DNA of 28,878 nucleotides from Cloacibacterium sp046296655 (GTDB taxonomy: Bacteria > Bacteroidota > Bacteroidia > Flavobacteriales > Weeksellaceae): assembly GCA_046296655.1 (NCBI GenBank), contig JBKBLE010000028.1:1-28878 (forward strand), read 5' to 3'. The translations under genes were made by a program, and so were the position numbers. Each line of letters opens with the position of its first letter. The first letter of the stretch is position 1. Below, in pieces: positions 22,846 to 28,878 of this stretch. A model generated the notes under the pieces. That model did no database searches. It saw only the letters and a list, made by a program, of their open reading frames with translations, and had not been told where the DNA came from.

Positions 22846-24732
22846 TTACTGAATTGTTTTTATCGTTTCGTCTCCGCTTATGTTTCTTACTTTTATTCTC
22901 AAAGGCTTTTTGTCGCTGGTAATTTTACCATCCCAAAATTCTTTTGTTTTGGTTCCGTCCTTAATCACATAACCCAATTTATCAATCTTAATTTCTGTGC
23001 TGCTGTGCCATTGACCTTCTGAATTTTCACAATCCAATGAAATGAGTTCAATTAGTTCCAAACCTTCTTCGCTGATGCTGATAGGTTCAAACTTTTTGCC
23101 TTTGGTTAATGATTGCAGGTTGCCTTTTTGGTTGAACTCATTGATTTTTTGAATCAGACGGTCGCTCGTAAAATGGTTAATGGTTAATTGATAATGGTTA
23201 ATGTCTTTAGCATTCGTTGTGATTTCTCCTTTACCATTAACCATTGACAATTGATAATTAAAATTGTCCTCAATCACAATTTCGTGAAGCAGGTTTTTCA
23301 GGTCTTTGAGTTCTACTTCAATTTCGGTGGCGTTGTTTTCTTTGATGAATTTTTCTACTGCCTTTTGGTCGTCAATATCTATGTAATAGACAATTACTTT
23401 TTTGGCGTTGACTTCCAGGTTTTGTAATTCCTGATTGATAATGGTGTTAATTGTTGGAATGTCTAAAACTTTTTCCTGTGTATTGAGCAGGTTAGGCACA
23501 TATACTGGGACTGTTCCCAACTTTGCTTCTGTTACTGCACCAAACCAAAAACTGCTGATGCCAGCCACATTGCGTTGCAAACCGGGAATTATCGTTGCTA
23601 ACTTATCCATAGTTTGTTGTGGATTACGGAATAAACTAACACCGTCTTTGACTTCTAATATCTGAAAATTGGCTTTGGCTTCTTTCAAACGGTCTCTTGT
23701 TGTTTGAATACTGTTTACACCAATATCTGCGTGAATAAATTTGCGACCTAAATCATTTGCAACTTTTGCTGTCACACCACTACCGCCAAAAAAATCTGCT
23801 ATTACCATTCCTTCATTGCTACTCGCTTTGATTATCCTTTGTAAAAGAGTTTCGGGTTTTTGAGTTGAGTAGTCAGCATTTTCATTTGCATTTCCAACTA
23901 CCATTGGGATATACCAATAATCTTCGGGTATTTTACCGTCTTCGTGTGTAACTCTTTCTGAGCTTCCTCCTGAATATTTACTCCCTCCTGAACCATATTT
24001 ATTTCTTTCCTTGGTTTTTTCGGAATACTCTATCCTTACATCGTTAATATTTGCAACATATTTTTCTTTATTTCTTGCATACCAAAATATAGTATCGTGC
24101 AGTTTAGTGAAGTTTTTTTGGTTGCTAATTGAAGGTCGTGAATAGCACCAAATTATTTCATTAACAAAGTTTTCCTCTCCAAAAACCTCATCCATTAAAA
24201 TTTTTACATAGTGTCCAATGTGCCAATCAAGGTGAACATAAATACTTCCTGTGTCACTGAGAATTGATTTTAATGCCATTAAATTCTCATACATCCAATT
24301 CAAATAATCTTCTTTCTGCCAAATATCCCCATACATTTTTTCCTCAAATGCCTTGAGTTCTTCAATGTCCATTTGTTGTTCTGCTGCTGCAACTTTTTCA
24401 GCCAATTTTGGGTTTCGTCTCAGGTAAACTTTTTTGGCATAATCTGCACCACTGGCAAAGGGTGGGTCAATGTAAACTAAGTCCACTTTTATGCCTTGCT
24501 CTTTCAAGTAGGCACAAGCAGAAATACACTCTCCACGAATTACCAAATTTTCAGAAGGCTTGCCGACCGTTTCAATGGTTTCAACTTCATAGTAGGGCAT
24601 ACCTCTTTTAATTCGGTCATACACTTTATCATTTTCACGGTATCGCAATACACGTTGTGTTCGGGTGATGTTGTCCAAAATGGCTTGTCCTTCTACCGTG
24701 TTCGGGTAATATGGAATGTATTTTACTGGCAT
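22846..24732 (-). CDS. mod: Type III restriction-modification system, DNA methyltransferase (Mod)
   Basis: This 628-residue DNA amino-methyltransferase has the catalytic DPPF at residues 89-92 ('VYIDPPFASG') and the SAM-binding FFGGSG at 314-319 ('IADFFGGSGVTAKVANDLGR'), with 'STQKPETLLQRIIKAS' just before it. Catalytic motif first and SAM motif second is the beta-class order of type III Mod and many adenine methyltransferases. The target recognition region should lie between (about 195-285). In type III systems Mod gives sequence specificity and is needed for cleavage by Res. Residues about 491-520 are encoded by heptamer repeats (see the separate entries) and look like an insertion. Mod is last in the operon, the reverse of the usual mod-res order. 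Confidence 0.9.
   Translation of the reverse strand: MPVKYIPYYPNTVEGQAILDNITRTQRVLRYRENDKVYDRIKRGMPYYEVETIETVGKPSENLVIRGECISACAYLKEQGIKVDLVYIDPPFASGADYAKKVYLRRNPKLAEKVAAAEQQMDIEELKAFEEKMYGDIWQKEDYLNWMYENLMALKSILSDTGSIYVHLDWHIGHYVKILMDEVFGEENFVNEIIWCYSRPSISNQKNFTKLHDTIFWYARNKEKYVANINDVRIEYSEKTKERNKYGSGGSKYSGGSSERVTHEDGKIPEDYWYIPMVVGNANENADYSTQKPETLLQRIIKASSNEGMVIADFFGGSGVTAKVANDLGRKFIHADIGVNSIQTTRDRLKEAKANFQILEVKDGVSLFRNPQQTMDKLATIIPGLQRNVAGISSFWFGAVTEAKLGTVPVYVPNLLNTQEKVLDIPTINTIINQELQNLEVNAKKVIVYYIDIDDQKAVEKFIKENNATEIEVELKDLKNLLHEIVIEDNFNYQLSMVNGKGEITTNAKDINHYQLTINHFTSDRLIQKINEFNQKGNLQSLTKGKKFEPISISEEGLELIELISLDCENSEGQWHSSTEIKIDKLGYVIKDGTKTKEFWDGKITSDKKPLRIKVRNISGDETIKTIQ
23176..23203 (+). 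repeat. Heptamer repeat inside mod, first array
   Basis: GTTAATG, GTTAATT, GATAATG and GTTAATG run from 23176 to 23203. On the coding strand they give the peptide INHYQLTINH. Confidence 0.8.
23234..23261 (+). repeat. Heptamer repeat inside mod, inverted second array
   Basis: CCATTAA, CCATTGA, CAATTGA and TAATTAA run from 23234 to 23261 in the opposite orientation to the first array. The two arrays face each other across 30 bp and could pair. They encode the peptide FNYQLSMVNG. Confidence 0.75.
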
Positions 24733-24735
24733 TTT

Positions 24736-24791
24736 TGTAATTGTTAATGGTTAATTGTTAATTGTTAATGGTTAATGGTTAATGGTTAATG
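24736..24791 (+). repeat. Heptamer repeat between the four-helix-bundle gene and mod, 8 units
   Basis: After TGTAATT (24736-24742), GTTAATG or GTTAATT occurs seven times without gaps (24743-24791). The array supplies the stop codon and last residues (NINH) of the four-helix-bundle gene and ends 4 bp from the mod start codon. Confidence 0.88.
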
Positions 24792-25150
24792 TTGGTTTTG
24801 GTTGTTTTGATGATGCTTGTAAGTAGTTTTATGATTTCTACCGCATCTGCATTAATGCTTTGAAATTGCTCATTCGTCAAATAGCTTGTTTCTTTGAGCA
24901 GTTCAAGCCAATAAAGGCTTTCATTGATTTCCTTCTGAGCAATAGACATTTTATGCTTAAAATCCGATTTGCTTTCAGCGTGTTCAGCCTCACGAACCAA
25001 AGCACCTACAGCTGTGCCGCTTCTTAACAATTGTTTTGAAAGAATAAACTCCTTTTTTGTTTCGCACAAAAACTGATAAAGTTTTACAACTCTGATAGCA
25101 AAAGCAAAACTTTTATTTTTAATTACATTTTCTGTCATATCATTAACCAT
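24779..25150 (-). CDS. Four-helix-bundle protein (S23/IVP family)
   Basis: This protein has 123 residues, or 119 if it starts at the second methionine (25138). The sequence pattern 'SFAFAIRVVKLYQFLCETKKEF' (helix 1), 'SKQLLRSGTAVGALVREAEHAES', 'DFKHKMSIAQKEINESLYWLELL' and 'EQFQSINADAVEIIKLLTSIIK' is that of the family named after proteins encoded in 23S rRNA intervening sequences. The reverse-transcriptase accessory protein Avd of diversity-generating retroelements shares this fold. Family members bind nucleic acid or partner proteins; no enzymatic activity is known. It lies between res and mod and is flanked on both sides by heptamer repeats. It is not a standard part of type III systems. 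Confidence 0.88.
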   Translation of the reverse strand: MVNDMTENVIKNKSFAFAIRVVKLYQFLCETKKEFILSKQLLRSGTAVGALVREAEHAESKSDFKHKMSIAQKEINESLYWLELLKETSYLTNEQFQSINADAVEIIKLLTSIIKTTKTNINH

Positions 25151-25168
25151 TTACAATTAATCATTGAA
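25141..25168 (+). repeat. Heptamer repeat between res and the four-helix-bundle gene, degenerate
   Basis: CATTAAC, CATTTAC, AATTAAT and CATTGAA run from 25141 to 25168. They overlap the start of the four-helix-bundle gene and the stop codon and last residues of res. Confidence 0.65.
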
Positions 25169-28048
25169 GAACTGGTTTATCTTGTTATTCAATTTGGTGA
25201 TATTGGCTGCAATGTCTTTGCTGTCCTCCAAATAGAGGAAATCAAATCGCTGATAGCCGTATTTTTCTTTGTTGAGTTTTAGAAACTCGGTTTCCACATA
25301 ACTTTTCCTTTCCTGAAACTTATTGTCGGCTGCATAAACTGAACCTTTGGTTTCAATTAGCAGGACTTTGTGTATTTTATCCTTTGCCGTCCGTTTCACA
25401 ATCAAAAAGTCGGTGGTGTATTTTCCAATATACTTCCAATTCCTGCCTTCTTTAGCAAAACAGTTAATTACAAACTCGGTCAAACCACGTTCACCGTTAT
25501 AGTATATCTCCAATCCTTTGTTTTTGAAATCGGCTAACTGCAAGGCTTTTTGAAGTGTTTCAATTTCAAAACCACTGCTTCCGCTACCGCCAAAGTTGTA
25601 TGGTAAATAATGAAAAGTATGATTTTTAGATTTTACAGGCAGTGAATAATCCTTACCTGATTTGAATGTTTCCCAGTCAGGAGCCCACTTTTCCATTCCC
25701 TGGGATTTCATTCCCTCTACCATTGTATCATAAGCTTTGCGAAATGCTTCCCAATCAATATTTACTTCTTCATTGGATTTATCCAATTCCAAAATTTTAG
25801 TTGTGTCTGCCTCATTCGGGTAAAGTTTTGCGTTCTTCTCTACTTCTGTCAATCGTTCTGCAATCAATAATTCTGCTTGTTTAGGAATTACTTCTGTATC
25901 GGTTTGCAAATCCCGTTTGATGCTGAAAGCCAGACGGATTTTTGATTGAATAGTGTGCAGGTCGTATAACTCATTGAAATAACGCTGACCTTTTTTTTCA
26001 TAAGAAACGGTTTCAAATATTTCGTTCAGTTCGGTATCGTATTGATGTAACTGTGCTTCTGAAATCAAACCGAAACTTTCTCTTGAAATTTCAAAAAGCC
26101 ATTGGTTGAAATTGGCAAATGCAATTCCTGTTTCATTGATAACATCAATTTCGCCTGTGTCAATGTTGGCAATGTCGCTGGTGCTGATTAAGGCAGAAGC
26201 TTTGTAATCTTCCAAATGCTTGATGATGTTTTTAAGTTTGGCTTTGGTGTTTGCCGTTTCTTCTTCATCAATGCTTTGGTAAGTAACTTTCATTTGATAG
26301 AACTCCACCTTTGGCATTTGCAAATAATCCATTCGGCTGGTGCGTTCCATCATATCAGGTTTACCGCTTCGTTTGGTATTGTTCAGTTCGTCAATGCTGC
26401 TGTTTTGTTCTTGTTTGAGTTGTTTGTTGAGTATATCGGCATTTTCTTTATTGAGCCATATCAAAGCGGTTTCTTCTTTGTCTTTGTCCACTTGGCGTAA
26501 ACATCTGCAAGAAGTCTGTAAAACCATATTTTGAGGGCTGTCACCTTTTTGAGAAAGGATAACACCGGTTAAACTTTTACAATCCCAACCTTCTTTTCCA
26601 ACCTGAACTAAAAGGATGTAACGCTTTTTGGAAATTGGTAAATCCAGTGAACGAAACTCTAATTCGCTGCCTTCGGGTTGCGGGTGTGCTTTATTTCCTT
26701 TATGATAGCGTAAAATCTCATTAGGGTTTATCTTCAATTCACCTGTAAGGAACGGATAAACTTCTTCCTCTAATACTTCAATATTGCTGCAATAGATAGC
26801 AACTTTTGCAATCGTTCCGTTTTCGTAAACCTTGTTTTTGTATTGGTTGTCGAAATCCTCAATGCCTTGTTTAATAATTTGGAAACGGTCAAGGTTTTGC
26901 CCGATTTTTACTGTTGGTGTTTTTAGAAATTTCCTGATTGCTGTTACAAGCGGATAGTAATAAACTGTATTGGTGATTTGAGAGAATTTAAACTCATAAT
27001 CGCCAACTTTGATTTTTTCTGCTTTTGGCAAGTAAGGCGTTCCCGAAAAACCTAAAACGGTTGTGATGTTTCCTTTGCTGTGCCAGTAATTAACGGCTTG
27101 CCTTAATTTGATGTCGTCTGTTGCTGCGTGGTGAACTTCATCTATGAGGATGGATAAATTCGGGATTTGACCGAATAATCGTTTCAGGTCGTTTGTTGTG
27201 TCTTTTTCTTCTTCGTCTAATTCAAGTTCTGTTTGTGCATTGAATTTGAAACTTTCCAAAATCACTTTTTCAGCGTTCACTACAAACACTTGCCCGAATG
27301 GATTAGGCAAACAAGCATTTACTTTTTGAGCATTCGGGTTTCTTGCCTTGTTACTTTTCTTTGCTGTTTTCTGCTCGTCCAAAACTTCAAACTTCAACAA
27401 TTTTTTCAGGTTACTTGCTGATGGTTCGGACAATACCCACGAAGGGTCAAAGTTTTCAATCGTTTTTAAACTCGGAACAATGGAAGATTTCAATCCGGAA
27501 GGAATAAGCACTAAAAAATTATGTGCAAATGCTTTGTTGTCGGGTTCGTTGGCGGCAAAATACAAGTCAAGATAAATGAAAGCAGCCATCAGGAAGGTTT
27601 TACCTGCTCCCATCGGCAAACTCATTAGATAGTCGGCATAGCTTACATTGTAAAATATGCTTTTAATGATGGTGTCGTAATCTAACGAAGCGGGATTTGC
27701 TTTGATTAGTTTTTCCAGTTCAGGGATATATGTTCCATTTCCGTTTTTCTGTCTTGCAAAGTCAAAGAGTGCAAAAGCATTTTTATTTTGAGATAAATAC
27801 TCTCTTGCAATTTGGTTGATGTCAAGTTTTGCAAGGTCAGTTCCATTGGTGAAAAAGCCTTCTGAAAAAAGTTGCCAAAGCGGTTTGTTTTGTCCTTGAA
27901 TTTTGAGGAACAAATACGTTTCAATTGCTTCAATTTGCGTATCACGCAAATGTCCTTTGTCACGGATATATTTAACCAAATCACGAATGGTGCAGTCGTC
28001 AGACTGTATCCATTCGTTTTTCTTTTGTTGTATGATATAATGAAGCAT
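25157..28048 (-). CDS. res: Type III restriction-modification system, restriction subunit (Res)
   Basis: This 963-residue superfamily 2 helicase is fused to a nuclease. Walker A is MGAGKT at residues 136-141, the DEAD-box variant is DEVH at 293-296, and motif III is in 'VLGFSGTPYL'. Helicase domain 2 holds 'ILLVQVGKEGWDCKSLTGVI' and 'QTSCRCLRQVDK' (motif VI). The C-terminal PD-(D/E)xK nuclease has D880 in 'YTTDFLIVK' and E899-x-K901 in 'LLIETKG'. It uses ATP to move along or signal between head-to-head Mod sites and cuts DNA. All motors and catalytic residues look intact, so the system should be active. Its ATG overlaps the xre stop codon by one base (TAATG). Confidence 0.9.
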   Translation of the reverse strand: MLHYIIQQKKNEWIQSDDCTIRDLVKYIRDKGHLRDTQIEAIETYLFLKIQGQNKPLWQLFSEGFFTNGTDLAKLDINQIAREYLSQNKNAFALFDFARQKNGNGTYIPELEKLIKANPASLDYDTIIKSIFYNVSYADYLMSLPMGAGKTFLMAAFIYLDLYFAANEPDNKAFAHNFLVLIPSGLKSSIVPSLKTIENFDPSWVLSEPSASNLKKLLKFEVLDEQKTAKKSNKARNPNAQKVNACLPNPFGQVFVVNAEKVILESFKFNAQTELELDEEEKDTTNDLKRLFGQIPNLSILIDEVHHAATDDIKLRQAVNYWHSKGNITTVLGFSGTPYLPKAEKIKVGDYEFKFSQITNTVYYYPLVTAIRKFLKTPTVKIGQNLDRFQIIKQGIEDFDNQYKNKVYENGTIAKVAIYCSNIEVLEEEVYPFLTGELKINPNEILRYHKGNKAHPQPEGSELEFRSLDLPISKKRYILLVQVGKEGWDCKSLTGVILSQKGDSPQNMVLQTSCRCLRQVDKDKEETALIWLNKENADILNKQLKQEQNSSIDELNNTKRSGKPDMMERTSRMDYLQMPKVEFYQMKVTYQSIDEEETANTKAKLKNIIKHLEDYKASALISTSDIANIDTGEIDVINETGIAFANFNQWLFEISRESFGLISEAQLHQYDTELNEIFETVSYEKKGQRYFNELYDLHTIQSKIRLAFSIKRDLQTDTEVIPKQAELLIAERLTEVEKNAKLYPNEADTTKILELDKSNEEVNIDWEAFRKAYDTMVEGMKSQGMEKWAPDWETFKSGKDYSLPVKSKNHTFHYLPYNFGGSGSSGFEIETLQKALQLADFKNKGLEIYYNGERGLTEFVINCFAKEGRNWKYIGKYTTDFLIVKRTAKDKIHKVLLIETKGSVYAADNKFQERKSYVETEFLKLNKEKYGYQRFDFLYLEDSKDIAANITKLNNKINQFFND

Positions 28049-28341
28049 TACTTTTTCTTGTATTTAATTTTCTGTTCTGCTGCTTTCAGCACTTTGTCCG
28101 CCAAATTTTCGTCTTGTAAGTCAAAAGCAACTTTGTCACTCAGCCACGCAACCAAAAGTTCTTCCTTGTCCAGTTTGTAGAATTTAGCAAACTTCAAAAC
28201 CTGTTCTTTGGTCGGTTTCCTGTCGCCACGTTCAAACTTGCTGATAATAGCTTGGTCTATTTCCATTTCGGCAGCTACTTGTCGAAGGAACAATCCTTTT
28301 TCTTCTCTTGCTTTTCTGATTATGTCACCGAAGCTATTCAT
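28048..28341 (-). CDS. XRE-family regulator, likely controller of the restriction operon
   Basis: This 97-residue protein has an N-terminal Cro/C1-type helix-turn-helix ('LFLRQVAAEMEIDQAIISKF', then ERGDRKPT) and a short helical C-terminus ending in lysines. Such small regulators precede many restriction genes, delaying Res until the host DNA is methylated, as C proteins do in type II systems. Here it is the first gene, translationally coupled to res, and a palindrome overlapping its own promoter is a ready operator. Direct regulation is inferred from layout. Confidence 0.85.
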   Translation of the reverse strand: MNSFGDIIRKAREEKGLFLRQVAAEMEIDQAIISKFERGDRKPTKEQVLKFAKFYKLDKEELLVAWLSDKVAFDLQDENLADKVLKAAEQKIKYKKK

Positions 28342-28354
28342 AAGACAATATGTG

Positions 28355-28378
28355 TTTTGACAAAACTGGTCAAAAGTA
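28355..28378 (-). promoter_or_regulatory. Palindromic operator over the xre -7 box
   Basis: TTTTGAC (28355-28361) and GTCAAAA (28369-28375) form a perfect inverted repeat with a 7-bp spacer. The -7 box TACTTTTG (28371-28378 read on the minus strand) overlaps its upstream arm, so binding would block transcription of xre, res, the four-helix-bundle gene and mod. Confidence 0.7.
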
Positions 28379-28743
28379 AGTATTATTTTCCGATTGTCAG
28401 TCCGTGCGGTGGAAAAAATTTAGCTCTTTTGGTTTTACTCACGGATTATATGTTTTTATGGTGTTCGTGAATGCTTCGCATTTGCGAAGGGTCGGGTTTG
28501 TGTGTCGGGCAAAACCAAATGTGCTATTTGCGGGTCGGCTTTTTACACTGACGCACAACGTTAAAAGGCTTGGTTTTCGGCGGGGATAAGAAGCGAAAAC
28601 CGAGTATAAACACAAAACTAAATTAAACAACAAATATGACTGCTGATAACATTCGACCCCGCTGAAACCAAACCGCTGTGCCTATTGCACAACTCAAATA
28701 TACAAAAACTTGTATAAAAATTGGATATTTCGTAAATTTAAAT
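28379..28743. other. Right end module of the defence island
   Basis: No gene is seen. Hairpins are present: CTTCGC-ATTT-GCGAAG (28474-28489) and TTGGTTTTCG with CGAAAACCGA (28570-28579 and 28594-28603). The word TTGTGTGTCGG (28498-28508) is shared with the left end module. ACAACGTTA near 28556 recalls the core sites of gene cassettes but does not complete an attC pattern. Outside the terminal repeat, TATACAA and TTGTATA (28699-28716) form a further hairpin before the IS1182-type gene. Confidence 0.5.
28671..28695 (-). repeat. Right terminal inverted repeat of the restriction-modification island
   Basis: Read on the minus strand the repeat begins GAGTTGTGCAATAGGCACAG and matches the left repeat at 20 of 25 positions, with the outer 11 identical. 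Confidence 0.7.
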
Positions 28744-28878
28744 ATGCAAGGAAAGAAGAGTTTTACGCCCCAATTATTTGTTTCGGTCAATTTGTTGGAT
28801 TTGGTTCCAGAGGATAATTTTTACAGAAAATTGCAAACGGAACTCGATTTACATTTCATTTACAAAGCTACTCAAAAG
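28744..28878 (+). CDS. IS1182-family transposase, N-terminal part
   Basis: The frame opens with ATG at 28744 and stays open to the window end (45 residues). The start MQGKKSFTPQLFVSVNLLDL and then VPEDNFYRKLQTELDLHFIY match the N-terminus of IS1182-family DDE transposases ('SLDDLVPEDHFYRKL' type). The catalytic domain lies outside the window, so intactness cannot be judged. The left end of this insertion sequence must lie between the island and the ATG, possibly sharing the TTGCACAACTC motif. Confidence 0.85.
   Translation, partial: MQGKKSFTPQLFVSVNLLDLVPEDNFYRKLQTELDLHFIYKATQK

Larger units (their letters stand above)
22586..28695. mobile_element. 6.1-kb restriction-modification island with inverted terminal repeats
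   Basis: The unit holds xre, res, a four-helix-bundle gene and mod, all on the minus strand, plus GC-richer non-coding modules at both ends. Its limits coincide with a 25-bp imperfect inverted repeat. No integrase or transposase gene lies inside, so any movement would need help in trans. An IS1182-family transposase gene starts 49 bp outside the right end. A target duplication cannot be judged because both flanks begin with A-rich sequence. That the element is mobile is inference. Confidence 0.55.

Noticed and set aside
22490..22846. A 118-codon minus-strand frame whose ATG overlaps the mod stop codon (TAATG), like the xre/res junction.
   Set aside because: It has no recognisable domain, runs through a hairpin and across the terminal repeat, and its sequence looks like the non-coding end module of the island. 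The overlap may be chance.
24736..24791. Possible CRISPR array.
   Set aside because: The repeats are contiguous 7-mers without spacers; no cas gene is present.
24779..25150. Diversity-generating retroelement accessory gene (avd).
   Set aside because: The fold family is shared, but no reverse transcriptase, template repeat or variable repeat is in the window.
28540..28610. A complete attC recombination site.
   Set aside because: Only ACAACGTTA resembles a core site; the partner core with correct spacing was not found.

Overview
The window comes from a low-GC member of Bacteroidota, most likely a flavobacterium of the Weeksellaceae type (Chryseobacterium/Cloacibacterium-like). The reasons are the gliding-motility ABC transporter genes gldF and gldG, DUF4268 and DUF805 proteins, a TonB-dependent receptor, few Shine-Dalgarno sequences, and many -7 boxes of the Bacteroidota form TAnnTTTG. 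The best of these is a complete TTTG-N19-TATTTTTG promoter in front of phoH. Both window ends are cut insertion sequences: an IS4-like transposase tail at 1-141 and an IS1182-family transposase head from 28744.

Chromosomal core, 200-10000. A TonB-dependent receptor (minus) is followed on the plus strand by proline dehydrogenase, primosomal helicase PriA, a PBP4-type D-Ala-D-Ala carboxypeptidase, and 2-amino-3-ketobutyrate CoA ligase (kbl). Most are single-gene units closed by clear hairpin terminators.

Small accessory patch, 10100-12860. On the minus strand lies a HEPN/MNT (HI0074/HI0073-like) toxin-antitoxin pair with a small secreted protein behind it. Next to it is a DUF805 membrane protein broken by two compensating frameshifts and a further short coding remnant. 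Then come a DUF4268 gene and a 0.4-kb intergenic region built of a duplicated ~191-bp repeat.

Second core block, 12860-22450. GldG, GldF, a HemJ-like protein and a SAM hydrolase/halogenase-family (DUF62) protein lie in one minus-strand row. The DUF62 gene diverges from phoH through interlocked promoters. Then follow ffh, two cold-shock-domain genes (one with a long leader), a structured intergenic element, an unknown membrane protein and an SBF-like transporter.

Defence island, 22586-28695. A type III restriction-modification operon reads xre, res, S23-type four-helix-bundle gene, mod on the minus strand. It is enclosed by a 25-bp imperfect inverted repeat whose outer 11 bp are perfect. The xre gene has a palindromic operator on its own promoter. 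The four-helix-bundle gene sits between res and mod with heptanucleotide repeats on both sides, and the same heptamers occur in frame inside mod. Heptamer arrays of other sequence recur at three more intergenic sites, so heptamer repeats are a theme of the window. The enclosed island, its heptamer-flanked S23-type gene and the heptamers inside mod are the most unusual content here.
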